A DNA stretch of 64,000 nt, from assembly GCA_963580285.1 (NCBI GenBank), contig OY757020.1, positions 96,351,497-96,415,496 of the forward strand. Direction: 5' to 3'. Below are positions 9,431 to 20,799 of this stretch, in pieces. A model generated the notes under the pieces. The model was not told where the DNA came from, did no database searches, and saw only the letters and a program-made list of their open reading frames with translations. The position numbers and the translations under genes were made by a program. Numbering within the stretch: the first letter of the stretch is position 1; each line of letters starts with the position of its first letter. Source of the stretch: Lucinisca nassula (lineage: Eukaryota; Mollusca; Bivalvia; Lucinida; Lucinidae).

Positions 9431-10889
9431 TTAATCAGGCGATATACTAGTCATTCCAAACCAGCCTGTCAAATTGAAAATGCAAAGGGCAATCACTCCA
9501 ACAAAATTACCTGATTAGGTAATCTCCTCCTCAGCCCAAATTAGTATACTTAATTTCAAGGCTCTAGCTCAAATACTTTTTGAGATATCTTGCTAACGAG
9601 ATTTCTATGTTATTTAATTAAAAAGGAAACAATGCGAAAAGGGGAGATAAGTCAGATAAGAAAAAAATACGGGTTAACTATTTTTTCATGAGGAAACCAT
9701 AAATGACATTGCAAAACACTAGCATACATAGTTCTCAAGTAATACTATGCACAGGAAATCAAAACAAGTAAAGGGCCATAGCTCTAACAAAATTTCATTG
9801 AATCGGTTGAAAATTTAATCAGGTAATCTCCTCCTTAGTCCAAATCAGTATACCAAATATCAAGGCTCTAGGTCAACTACTTTTTGAGATATCTTGCTAA
9901 CGAGAATTCTATGTTATTTAATTAAAGGGGAAATAATTCGGAAAAGAAAAAAATATGGGTCAACTATTTTTTCATGAGAAATTCATATATGAAATTTCAA
10001 AACACTAGCATACATGATTATAAAGTTATGCTATGCACTAGAAAGCAACACAATTAAATGGCCAGAAATTGCAAAGGGCCATAACTCTAACAAAATCAGG
10101 TGATCTCCTCTTCGGTCCCAATCAGTATACCAAATATCAAGGCTCTAGCTCAAACACTTTTTGAGATCTTGCTAACAAGATTTCTATGTTATTTAATTAA
10201 AGGGGAAATAACTCAAAAAGGGGAGATAATTCCGAAAAGAAAAAAAATACGGGTCAACTATTTTTTCATGAGAAATCCATATATTCCATACATGAATTTC
10301 AAAACCCTGGGAAACATGGTTCTCAAGTTATGCAATGCACCAGAAAGCAACACAATTAAATGGACAGAAAATGCAAAGGGCCATAACTGTAACAAAATTT
10401 CATGAAATTTGTTGAAAATTTAATCAGGTGATCTCCTCCTCAGTCCAAAATCAGTATACCAAATATCAAGGCTCTAGCTCGAATACTTTTTGAGATATCT
10501 TGCTAACGAGCTTTCTATGTTATTTAATTAAAAGGGAAATAACGTGAAAAGGGGAGATAATTCGGATAAGAAAAAAATATGGATCTAATATTTTTTCATG
10601 AGGTATCCATATATGAAATTTCAAAACACAAGGATACATGGTTCTACAGTTATGCTATGCACCAGAAAGCAACACAATTAAATGGCAAGAAATTTCAAAG
10701 GGCCATAACTCCATCAAAATTCCATCAAATTGCTTGAAAATTTAATCCGGTAATCTCCTCCTGAGTCCCAATCAGTGTACCAAATATAAAGGCTCTAGCT
10801 CAACTTCTTTTTGAGATATCTTGCTAACGAGATTTCTATGTAATTTAATTAAAGGGGAAATAACTCAAAAAGGGGAGATAATTCGGAAA
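9431..10889. repeat. tandem array, unit about 280-330 bp, about 4.5 units
   Basis: The block TTTTTGAGATATCTTGCTAACGAG recurs (allowing changes) with its TGAG at 9581, 9885, 10162, 10491 and 10812, so spacings are 304, 277, 329 and 321. Each unit also carries AAAGGGCCATAACTC, ATCTCCTCCT, ATACCAAATATCAAGGCTCTAG, and AACTATTTTTTCATGAG. Units are diverged and hold no conserved ORF. The array is cut by the 3' tail of LINE BC at 10891. Confidence 0.85.
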
Positions 10890-10890
10890 A

Positions 10891-11214
10891 GATGATGATG
10901 ATGATGATTTCGTGTTTAATGACGTGTCAACCCTCTTTGTGGGTCATAAGCGTCAAGCGGTTAATGGTTAAATGGCATGAAGAATTATGAGGATATTAAC
11001 AGTAAAATAGTATGATATGTATAAAAATCTGAAACAGTTAAATCTTATGAAAAAGTCCAATAAAAAGGTACATCTTGAAACAATAATTGCAAAGTGTCAG
11101 CTTTGAAGTATAAGTTACGGGACTGTGAAAAGTCTACACATTCAATTAAAATATGTTTCACAGTGAATGGCTCATCACAGCCTACACAGGAAGGCTGTTC
11201 ATCACCATTTAAAA
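10891..11214 (-). mobile_element. LINE BC 3' end and triplet tail
   Basis: Minus strand holds the end of ORF2 (CCHC region GCxEPF.. to the stop), the 3' UTR with GGTTGACACGTC-like and ACACGAAATCATCATC, and ends in (CAT)6. Homologous to 17993-18350 (copy A), 35086-35440 (copy G) and 48300-48598 (copy D). Confidence 0.9.
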
Positions 11215-14200
11215 CAAGAGGGCCATGATGGCCCTGGATCGCTCACCTGATCCATAGAGTAACAAGTGGGGCCCTTGGGAGGGCCATTATTGAGCCCAAG
11301 GTTATAATGTGCATAATGTTGAGGGAGGTCTAAAAAGGTGAAGCTTCATATCAAATATCAATAAAGGCTATAATTGTCCACTAGATGAAGCTCCATACCA
11401 AATATCAAAGACATGGGCCTTGCAGTTTCAGAGAACAAGATTTTTAAAGATTTCCCTATATAAGTTTATGTAAAACCAAAGGGTCTTGGGGCGGGGGCAT
11501 TTTTGGCCCCAGGGCTATGATTTGAGCAATCTTGATAGAGGTCCACTAGATGAAATTTCACACCAAATATCAAAGATCTGGGTCTTGTGGTTTCACAGAA
11601 GAAGATTTTTAAAGATTTTCCCTATATAAGTCTATCTAGGGCTAAAATTTGAACAATCTTGCTAGATGTCCACTAGCTTAAGCTTCATACAAAATATCAA
11701 AGACCTAGGCCTTGTGGTTTCAGAGAAGAAGATTTTTCAAGATTTTCCCTATATAAGTCTATGTTAAACCAAAGGGCCCGGGAGCGGGGGCATTTTTGGC
11801 CCAAGGAATATAATTTGAACAATCTTGGTAGAGGTCCACAAGATGAAGCTTCGTACCAAATATCAAAGACCTTGCTTTGCACTTTCAGAGAAGAAGATTT
11901 TTCAAGATTTTCCCTACATAAGCCTATGTAACACCAAAGGGCCCCAGAGCGGGGCATTTTTGGCCCCAGCACTATAATTTGAACAATCTTGGTAGGGGTC
12001 CACTAGATGAAGCTTCATACCAAATAGCAAAGACCTGGGCCTTGCAGTTTCAAAGAAGAAGATTTTTAAAGATTTTCCCTATATAAGCCCATGTAAAACC
12101 AAAGAGCCCCGGGGCGGGGGCATTTTTGGCCCCAGCACTATAATTTAAACAACCTTGGTAGGGGTCCACTAGATGAATCTTCATATCAAATATCAAAGGC
12201 CTGGGCCTTGCGGTTTCAGAGAAGAAGATTTTTATAGATTTTCCCGATATAACCCCATGTAAAACCAAAGGGCCCTGGGGCGGTGGCATTTTTGGCCCCA
12301 GCACTATAATTTGAACAATTTTGGTGTGGGTCCACTAGATGAAGCTTCATACCAAAAATCAAAGACCTGGGCCTTCCGGTTTCAGCGAAGAAGATTTTTT
12401 AAGTTTTTGGTGAAAAACTCTATTTTTGGCTCCTATGACCTATATGTGCAACAGACTTTGGAAGGGGACCGCATGAGGATCATTCCTGTGAAGTTTGGTC
12501 AAAATCCGATCAGTGGCTAAGGAGGAGATGTCGTTTGAAGAAATTGTTTACGCACAGATGACAAAAAGTGATCCTAATATAAAACACAAGAGGGCCATGA
12601 TGGCCCTGGATCGCTAACCTGATCCATAGAGTAACAAGTGGGCCCTGGGGAGGGCCATTATTGACCCCAGAGTTATAATGTGCATAATGTTGAGGGAGGT
12701 TTAAAAAGGTAAAGCTTCATACCAGATATCAACAAAGGCTATAATTTGAACAATCTTGGCAAAGGTCCACTAGATGAAGCTACACACCAAATATCAAAGA
12801 TCTTGGCCTTGCGGTTTCAGAGAAGATTGTTTTTTAAGATTTTCCCTATATAAGCCTATGTAAAACCAAATGGCCCCTGGTCGGGGGCATTTTTGGTCTC
12901 AGGGCTATAATTTTAACAATCTTGGTAGAGGTCCACTAGCTGAAGCTTCATACCAAATATCAAAGACCTGGGCCTTGTGGTTTCAGAGAAGAAGATTTTT
13001 AAAGATTTTCCCTATATAAGCCTATGTACAACCAAAGGGCCCCGGGGCGGGGGCATTTTTGGCCCCAGCACTATAATTTGAACAATCTTGGTAGGGGTCC
13101 ACTAGATGAAGCTTCATACCAAATATCAAAGACCTGGGCCTTGTGGTTTCAGAGAAGAAGATTTTTAAAGATTTTCCCTATATAAGCCAATGTAAAACCA
13201 AAGGGCCCCGTGGCGAGGGCATTTTTGTCCCAGCACTATAATTTGAACAATCTTGGTAGGGGTCCACTAGATGAAGCTTCATACCAAATATCAAAGTCCT
13301 GGGCCTTGTGGTTTCAGAGAAGAAGATTTTTAAAGATTATCCTTATATAAGCCTATGTAAAACCAAAGGGCCCCGGGGCGGGGGCTTTTTTAGCCCCAGC
13401 ACTATAATTTGAACAATCTTGGTAGGGGTCCACTAGATGAAGCTTCATACCAAATATCAAAGACCTTGGCCTTGTGGTTTCAGAGAAGAAGATTTTTAAA
13501 GATTTTCCCTATATAAGCCAATGTAAAACCAAAGGGCCCCGTGGCGGGGGCATTTTTTGTCCCAGCACTAAAATTTGAACAATCTTGGTAGGGGTCCACT
13601 AGATGAAGCTTCATACAAAATATCAAAGTCCTGGGCCTTGTGGTTTCAGTGAAGAAAATTTTCGCTATATTAGCCTATGTAAAACCAAAGGGCCCCGGCG
13701 CGGGGGCATTTTGGCCCCAGCACTATAATTTGAACAATCTTGGTAGGGGTCCACTAGATGAAGCTTCATACCAAATATCAAGGACCTGGGCCTTGTGGTT
13801 TCAGAGAAGAAGATTTTAAAAGATTTTCCCTATATAAGCCAATGTAAAACCAAAGGGCCCCGTGGCGATGGGAATTTTTTGTCCAAGCACTATAATTTGA
13901 ACACTCTTGGTAGGGGTCCACTAGATGAAGCTTCATACCAAATATCAAAGTCCTTGGCCTTGTGGTTCCAGAGAAGAAGATTTTTAAAGATTTTCCCTAT
14001 ATAAGCCTATGTAAAACCAAAGGGCCCCGGGGCGGGGGCATTTTTGGCCCCAGCACTATAATTTGAACAATCTTGGTAGGGGTCCACTAGATGAAGCTTC
14101 ATACCAAATATCAAAGACCTGGGCCTTGTGGTTTCAGAGAAGAAGATTTTTATAGATTTTCCCTATATAAGCCAATGTAAAACCAAAGGGCCCCGTGGCG

Positions 14201-14743
14201 GGGGCATTTTTTGTCCCAGCACTAAAATTTGAACAATCTTGGTAGGGGTCCACTAGATGAAGCTTCATATCAAATATCAAAGTCCTGGGCCTTATGGTTT
14301 CAGAGAAGAAGATTTTTAAAGATTTTCCCTATATAAGCCTATTTAAAACCAAAGGGCCCCAGGGCGGTGGCATTTTTGGCCCCAGCACTATAATCTGAAC
14401 AATCTTGGTAGGGGTCCACTAGATGAAGCTTCATACCAAATATCAAAGACCTGGGCCTTGCGGTTTCAGAAAAGAAGATTTTTTAAGTTTTTGGTATAAA
14501 AAATCTATTTTTGGCTCCTGTGACCTAGATGTCCAACGGACCGGAACCATTTGAACAACTTTGAAAGGGGACCACCTAAGGATCATTCCTGTGAAGTTTG
14601 GTCAAAATCCGATCAGTGGCTTAGGAGGAGATGTCGTTTAAAGAAATTGTTTACGGACGCACGCACGCACGGACGGACGCACGCACGACGGACAAAAAGT
14701 GATCCCAAAAGCTCACCTCGTCACTACGTGACGGTGAGCTAAT
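11215..14743 (+). mobile_element. pearl-like tandem-repeat element(s) with end hairpins
   Basis: Two adjacent units start with the same palindrome AGGGCCATGATGGCCCT (11218 and 12591). The second ends with a compound hairpin: GCTCAC..GTGAGC outside and CGTCAC/GTGACG inside (14711-14740). Between are tandem ~166-bp cores, then a G/C/A simple segment (ACGCACGCACGG) near 14655. LINE BC is split cleanly at its ends, with possible TAAAA duplication. Architecture (terminal blocks, variable tandem core of about 160 bp, simple repeat) is that described for bivalve pearl elements and Helitron-like non-autonomous elements; assignment is by structure only. No ORF. Confidence 0.7.
12780..14500 (+). repeat. 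~166-bp tandem core repeats with HindIII site
   Basis: The segment GATGAAGCTTCATACCAAAT recurs with its GAAGCTTC at 12942, 13108, 13273, 13439, 13605, 13760, 13926, 14093, 14259 and 14425: spacings 166, 165, 166, 166, 155, 166, 167, 166 and 166. Each carries AAGCTT. Two alternating subtypes are visible, with either GGGCCCCGGGGCGGGGGCA or GGGCCCCGTGGCGGGGGCA. Earlier, more diverged units of the same family lie at 11300-12400. Confidence 0.9.
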
Positions 14744-14744
14744 A

Positions 14745-17700
14745 AAAGAATGAGTAACTCTAGTATGACCAATGCGCAGTCGTGTTAACACCGCATCCTC
14801 TTTCCTGGAAAACTGCGGAGGAGAGCATTTAGTTCCAACGACAGGTTTTATGGCATGGAGTTTGTTATTTATTGCACGGTCCCATTCGCCTTGCCATTCC
14901 GACAAGATGTATCTGTTGATAAATGGTTTAAAATTATTAAAAGGAATTTTAAAAACAGACGGATCAAGATTGAGCGATTCCTTTGCTTTCCTGTCAGCAA
15001 ACTCATTGCCAACAATGCCAATATGGCTCGGAAGCCAACAAAACAAGATTTGGTGCGTTTTAGAAATTTCATGATGTTTTTCGATCAGTTTTTGTATTTG
15101 AAGATTTTTAGATGATGAATGGTCTAAAGCCTTAAGCACAGAAAGTGAATCAGAAAATAGAATTGCTTTTTGAATTGTTGAAGAACTGATAAAATCTAAA
15201 GCTAGGTCTATTGCGTTGGCTTCAGCTGTAAAAATAGATGAACCATCTGGAAGGTGCAAGGTTTGGTGCGTAGTTTGAGAAACATACGCACAACCAACTT
15301 TATCTCCTTCTTTGGAACCATCAGTATAGACTTGCAGGTAATCATTGTAACGTGACTGCAGTACCTGAAAGTTTTGTTTGAGAAGCATTGGATTTGAATC
15401 GGATTTTTTGCCATCATGTAAGTCAAACAGAATAGAAGGTTTTTTAATACACCAAGATGGAACTTCGGCCGTTTCATGTTTTTGAATATTTTAAGGTCGA
15501 TACCTGAATTTTCTAGCAGTGGTAAAATACGTAATCCAAACGGTTTGATTGCTGTGGGTTTAGTTTCATACTTATCTACAAATTGAGGTGGAAATGAAAT
15601 TTGGAATGCCGGGTGATGGATAAGCAGAAAGTCTAATAGCGTACTGAAGAGAAAGTTTCTCTCTGCGCGAAGTTAAAGATGGTTCACATGCTTCCACATA
15701 AAGGCTTAATACGGGAGAAGTACGGAAGGCTCCCATAGCCAGACGAAGGCCTTGGTGATGGATAGTATCCAAAGATTTTAAATATGCCTTTCTGGCAGAA
15801 CCATAAACAATAGACCCATGATCTAATTTAGATCTTATCAGAGACCGGTAAAGATGTAATAAAGTGTACCGATCTGCTCCCCAACTTGAATGAGCTAAGT
15901 AGAAGTAAAACAAAGATCAGGAATTGATACAATTAACTTACTCCATCCATAAAAGACACCAAAGGGAAAGAAATACAAACATTAAGCGACCAGACCATAA
16001 TGGAAACCTAAACAAAGGAAGGCCATATGGACAGTTACTTTCCCACAAAATGGCCATATGGCCATCCAAACTTAAAAGACACAAGTGACACCCACAGTAA
16101 GTAACAAACAACAACATAAATAAATCGCCACGGAAAAAATTTCAAAAGATTCAAAGCTTTTAAGCATTTCGCTTTAAGATATTTAATATGGGGAATAAAA
16201 TATAACTTGATCAAATATGACCCCAAGAAATTTGGCTTCTTCAACAACAGGAATTTGTGATCCGTATAAAAATAAGGAAGGATGTTCGTGTTTCTTCCGT
16301 AGCTTACAAAAATGAACACACTGCGTTTTCGACTTGGAGAACTTGAAACCATTTTTATCAGTCCATTCTTCGATTCTTTTTAGATTTTGTTGTAACTTTT
16401 GTCCAATTGTTTTCATATTTTTTGAACGGTAACATATACAAAAATCGTCAACATACAAGGAACAATCAGTTTTGTCGTCCAAACATTGTACAATATTGTT
16501 TATTTTGATGTTAAATAGCGTGGTTGAAAGAATACTACCCTGTGGGACACCCTGTTCTTGATGATAGAAATCTGACACGGTAGATCTCACACGCACCTGA
16601 AACATGCGCTCCCCTAAAAAGCTTTCAATAAAACTGGGAAGTTTTCCTCTTAAGCCAATGTTATGTAGATCTTTCAATATTCCATAACGCCATGTTGTAT
16701 CGTATGCTTTCTCCAAGTCGATTGAGTGTTTTGTGCAACGATACTTTGACGTTGACAAGTTGTCAAAGCTATCGGACGATAATTTGTAGGTTCTGCATGA
16801 TCTTTTCCTGGTTTCGGAATTGGTACAACTGTAGCTACACGCCAGCTCTCAGGACAGACCCCCGTTTCCCAAATATCATTAAAGATATCTAAAAGTGTTG
16901 AAAGAGAACTTTTTGGCAGATGCTTTAGCATCTGATAATGAATTTCATCGGGGCCGGTTGCCGTATCATGTGATTTTTCAATGGCTTCAACAAGTGCGGA
17001 TAAGTTAAAAGGTTTGTTGTATTCTTCGTGATTAAGGGTTTTAAAATTTAGATTTCTTTTCTCTTGGTCCTTTTTGAAATTTCTAAGATGCAGAATAATT
17101 ACGCGATGATGAATTTCTCAAGAATGTGCTCCCAAGAGTATCTGAAATATCTTTTTTGTTGTGGCTATTGTGTCAAATTCGGTATTTCAATGTGTAAAAC
17201 TAGCGGGCTTTGTTTTTCCTGAAATTTTTCGTACCATATCCCAAACCTTTTTAATGGGGGTTTTGTAGAACAATTTTGAAACATATTCCCTCCATGACTT
17301 TCGTTTTGAAGCTCGGATTGTTCGCCGAGCTTTAGCTCTAAAAACTTTTACTTCGTTTAGCTTTTCTGAAGTGGGACTTTTGCAGAACTTATTTAGATAA
17401 AAATCAAAAATGAGTTCTGTTTGCGCTTTTGAATAGCTTCTTTACAGTCGTTATTAAACCAAGGCTTGCTTTTCTTAGTTTTTGTGGAGGTCTTTGGAAT
17501 GCATTGTTCTAATATATTAATAAGTGTATCTGTGAAATCAGAAACAATGTCGGATGATTCATTAAAATGATCAACTGATAACTCTTCTTCACATAAATTA
17601 TGGAATAAGTCCCAATCGGCTTTATTCATTTTCCATTTCTAGTTACAGTCCTCATCTGGTTCGTTTACGCTCTCAGTTATAACAGGGAAGTGATCACTTC

Positions 17701-17992
17701 CGCACTGATCATCATGAACAGACCAGTCATAGTCCAAGAAGAGAGATGGGTGACACAAATAGAGATCTAAAGAAGACAAATGACCTGTCGCAGGGTGAAG
17801 GAAAGTATAAGATTTATCGTTCATCAAGCAAAGATCGCTTTTTGCAATAAAATCTTCGATGAGTGCTCCTCTGTTATTGATATCTTTACAGCCCCATAGA
17901 ATATTGTGACCATTGAAGTCGCCAACTAAAAGATATGGCGATGCAAGTTGACTCAGCAATGAGTCAAGGTGTTCGGGCTTTAAAGAAAATGA
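14745..17992 (-). pseudogene. LINE BC ORF2, middle and C-terminal part
   Basis: Minus reading resumes in the APE endonuclease at SQLASPYLLVGDFNGHN (catalytic D/N/H) and SDHFPVI, stops at a TAG (17639-17641, CAG in other copies), then linker, RT (PIPKPGKDHAEPTNYRP, YVDDFCICYRS near 16450), PLTR P2, and RNase H (QVYTDGSKEGD, TAEANAIDLAL, FSDSLS). Between RT motifs IALTTC and DLEKAYDTTW a 190-bp stretch is replaced by 35 bp of ORF1 (16721-16755). Multiple frameshifts. The 3' end continues at 11214. Confidence 0.88.
15899..16132 (-). mobile_element. PLE 3' end (PLTR copy P2)
   Basis: Reverse complement of the shared PLE 3' end, cut at its 5' side within GGCGATTTATTTATG. Inserted in LINE BC between GAGCTAA and AAATTTCAAAAG; the intact LINE reads GAGCTAAAACTTTC, so a few A's may be a target duplication. 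Confidence 0.85.
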
Positions 17993-18138
17993 TGATGATG
18001 ATGATTTCGTGTTTAACGACGCGTCAACCCTCTTGGTGGGTCATAAGCGTCAGTCGGTTAATGGTTAAACGGCATGAATAATTATGACGATATTAAAAGT
18101 AAGAAGTCAACATGATAATGTATAAAAATCTGAAACAG

Positions 18139-20799
18139 TTAAATCTTTTGAAAAAGACCAATTTCTTTTAAGAATAAAATAATGTTACCAACAGGTACAT
18201 CTCGAAACAGTTGTTGCAAAGTGTCAGCTTTGAAATATAAAATACGTGAGGGTGAAAAGTCAACACAGTCAATTAAGATATGTTTCACAGTGAATGGCTG
18301 ATCACAACCTACACAAGAAGGTTGATCATCACCATCAAAAATATAAGAATGAGTAACTCTAGTATGGCCGATGCGCAGTCGTGTTAATACTACGTCCTCT
18401 TTTCTGGAAAACTGTGGAGGAGAGCATTTTGTACTAACGACAGGTTTAATGGCATGGAGTTTGTTATTTATTGCACGGTCCCATTCGCCTTGCCATTCCG
18501 ACAAGATGTATCTGTTGATAAATGGTTTAAAATTATTAAAAGGAATTTTAAAAACAGATGGATCAAGATTGAGCGATTCCTTTGCTTTCTTGTCAGCATA
18601 TTCATTGCCGACAATGCCAATATGGCTCGGAAGCCAACAAAACAAGATTTGGTGTGTTTTAGAAATTTCATGATGTTTTTCGATCAATTTTTGAATTTGA
18701 GGATTTTTAGATGATGAATGGTCTAAAGCCTTAAGCACAGAAAGTGAATCAGAAAATATAATTGCTTTTTGAATTGTTGAAGAACTGATAAAATCTAAAG
18801 CTAGGTCTATTGCTTTGGCTTCAGCTGTAAAAATAGATGAACCATCTGGAAGGCGCATGGTTTTGTGCGTATCTTTAGAAACATACGCACAACCAACTTT
18901 ATCTCCTTCTTTTGAACCATCAGTATAGACTTGCAGGTAATCATTGTAACGTGACTGCAGTACCTGAAAGTTTTGTTTGAGAAGTATTGGATTTGATTCG
19001 GATTTTTTTCCATCATGTAAGTCGAACAGAATAGAAGGTTGTTTAATACACCAAGATGGAACTTCGGCGGTTTCATGTTTTTGAATATTTTTAAGGTCGA
19101 TACCTGAATTTTCCAGCAGTGGTAAAATACGTAATCCAAAAGGTTTGATTGCTGTGGGTTTTGTTTCATACTTATCTACAAATTGAGGTGGAAATGAAAT
19201 TTTGGATGCCGGGTTAGATGGATTTGCAGCAAGTCTGATAGCATACTGAAGAGAAAGTTTCTCTCTGCGCGAGGTTAAAGACGGTTCACCTGCTTCTACA
19301 TAAAGGCTTAATACGGGAGAAGTACGGAAGGCTCCCATGGCCAAACGAAGGCCTTGGTGATGGATAGTATCCAAGGATTTTAAATAGGACTTTCTGGCAG
19401 AACCATAAACAACAGACCCATAATCTAATTTAGATCTTATTAAAGACCGGTAAAGATGTAATAAAGTATACCGATCTGCTCCCCAACTTGTATGAGCTAA
19501 AACTTTCAAAAGATTCAAAGCTTTTAAGCATTTCGCTTTAAGATATTTAATATGAGGAATAAAAGATAACTTTTGATCAAATATGACCCCAAGAAATTTG
19601 GCTTCTTCAACAACAGGAATTTGTGATCCGTATAAAAACAGGGAAGGATGTTCGTGTTTCTTCCGTAGTTTACAAAAATGAACACACTGCGTTTTCGACT
19701 TGGAGAACTTGAAACCATTTTTATCAGTCCATTCTTCTATTCTTTTTAAATTTTGTTGTAACTTTCGTTCAATTGTTTTCATATTTTTTGAACGGTAACA
19801 TATACAAAAATCATCAACATACAATGAACAATCAGTTTTGTCGTCCAAACATTGTACAATATTGTTTATTTTGATGTTAAATAGCGTAGTTGAAAGAATA
19901 CTACCCTGTGGGACACCCTGTTCTTGATCATAGAAATCTGACAGGGTAGACCCCACACGCACCTGAAACATGCGCTCCCCTAAAAAGCTTTCAATAAAAC
20001 TGGGAAGTTTTCCTCTTAAGCCAATGTTATGTAGATCTTTCAATATTCCATAACGCCATGTTGTATCATATGCTTTCTCCAAGTCGAAAAAGACAGCCAC
20101 TACGTGTTCTTTGTTAATAAAAGCATCTCGTATAAATGTTTCTAGTCTTATTAAATTGTCATTGGTACTACGTTCCGAACGAAAACCTGATTGATATTCT
20201 GAAATGAGGTTGTTGGACTCTAAGTACCAGACTAATCTCTTGTTTATCATTCTCTCCAATGTTTTACACAAACAACTTGTCAAAGCTATCGGACGATAAT
20301 TTGTAGGTTCTGCATGATCTTTCCCTGGTTTCGGAATTGGCACAACTGTAGCTACACGCCAACTCTCAGGACAGACCGTTTCCCAAATATTATTAAAGAT
20401 ATCTAAAAGTGTTGTTAGAGAACTTTTTGGCAGATGCTTAAGCATCTGATAATGAATTTCATCGGGGCCGGTTGCCGTATCATGTGATTTTTCATACAAG
20501 GAACAATCAGTTTTGTCGTCCAAACATTGTACAATATTGTTTATTTTGATGTTAAATAGCGTGGTTGAAAGAATACTACCCTGTGGGACACCCTGTTCTT
20601 GATGATAGAAATCTGACACGGTAGATCTCACACGCACCTGAAACATGCGCTCCCCTAAAAAGCTTTCAATAAAACTGGGAAGTTTTCCTCTTAAGCCAAT
20701 GTTATGTAGATCTTTCAATATTCCATAACGCCATGTTGTATCGTATGCTTTCTCCAAGTCGATTGAGTGTTTTGTGCAACGATACTTTGACGTTGACAA
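18139..20799 (-). CDS. LINE A ORF2b: RT, RNase H, CCHC, no endonuclease
   Basis: An uninterrupted 886-codon frame. It starts inside a duplicated RT segment (DLEKAYDTTWRYGI to DDKTDCSLY), jumps back to EKSHDTATGPDEIHYQ, and then runs through a complete RT (NYRPIALTSC, FFDLEKAYDTTW, QGVPQGS, YVDDFCICY), a connection, RNase H with all four acidic positions (TDGSKEG, TAEAKAIDLA, SDSLSVL, GNEYADKKAK) and a C-terminal knuckle CVGCDQPFTVKHILIDC, ending at 18139. The start codon listed is simply the first in frame; there is no reason to think translation begins there, because ORF2a upstream is in another frame. Enzymatically the RT and RNase H look complete, but the endonuclease is separated. Confidence 0.85.
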   Translation of the reverse strand: MSTSKYRCTKHSIDLEKAYDTTWRYGILKDLHNIGLRGKLPSFIESFLGERMFQVRVRSTVSDFYHQEQGVPQGSILSTTLFNIKINNIVQCLDDKTDCSLYEKSHDTATGPDEIHYQMLKHLPKSSLTTLLDIFNNIWETVCPESWRVATVVPIPKPGKDHAEPTNYRPIALTSCLCKTLERMINKRLVWYLESNNLISEYQSGFRSERSTNDNLIRLETFIRDAFINKEHVVAVFFDLEKAYDTTWRYGILKDLHNIGLRGKLPSFIESFLGERMFQVRVGSTLSDFYDQEQGVPQGSILSTTLFNIKINNIVQCLDDKTDCSLYVDDFCICYRSKNMKTIERKLQQNLKRIEEWTDKNGFKFSKSKTQCVHFCKLRKKHEHPSLFLYGSQIPVVEEAKFLGVIFDQKLSFIPHIKYLKAKCLKALNLLKVLAHTSWGADRYTLLHLYRSLIRSKLDYGSVVYGSARKSYLKSLDTIHHQGLRLAMGAFRTSPVLSLYVEAGEPSLTSRREKLSLQYAIRLAANPSNPASKISFPPQFVDKYETKPTAIKPFGLRILPLLENSGIDLKNIQKHETAEVPSWCIKQPSILFDLHDGKKSESNPILLKQNFQVLQSRYNDYLQVYTDGSKEGDKVGCAYVSKDTHKTMRLPDGSSIFTAEAKAIDLALDFISSSTIQKAIIFSDSLSVLKALDHSSSKNPQIQKLIEKHHEISKTHQILFCWLPSHIGIVGNEYADKKAKESLNLDPSVFKIPFNNFKPFINRYILSEWQGEWDRAINNKLHAIKPVVSTKCSPPQFSRKEDVVLTRLRIGHTRVTHSYIFDGDDQPSCVGCDQPFTVKHILIDCVDFSPSRILYFKADTLQQLFRDVPVGNIILFLKEIGLFQKI

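Noticed and set aside
11697..12520. Short ORFs in the pearl-like repeats
   Set aside because: Frames arise from the repeat unit in both strands and are not maintained between units.
12780..14500. Regular repeats as a CRISPR array
   Set aside because: The 166-bp units are similar along their whole length with no unique spacers, and the genome is eukaryotic.
18371..18714. Plus-strand ORFs around 14.8, 18.4 and 35.5 kb and minus-strand ORFs at 63.5 kb
   Set aside because: All are antisense to RNase H of the LINEs and move with it; no independent conservation.
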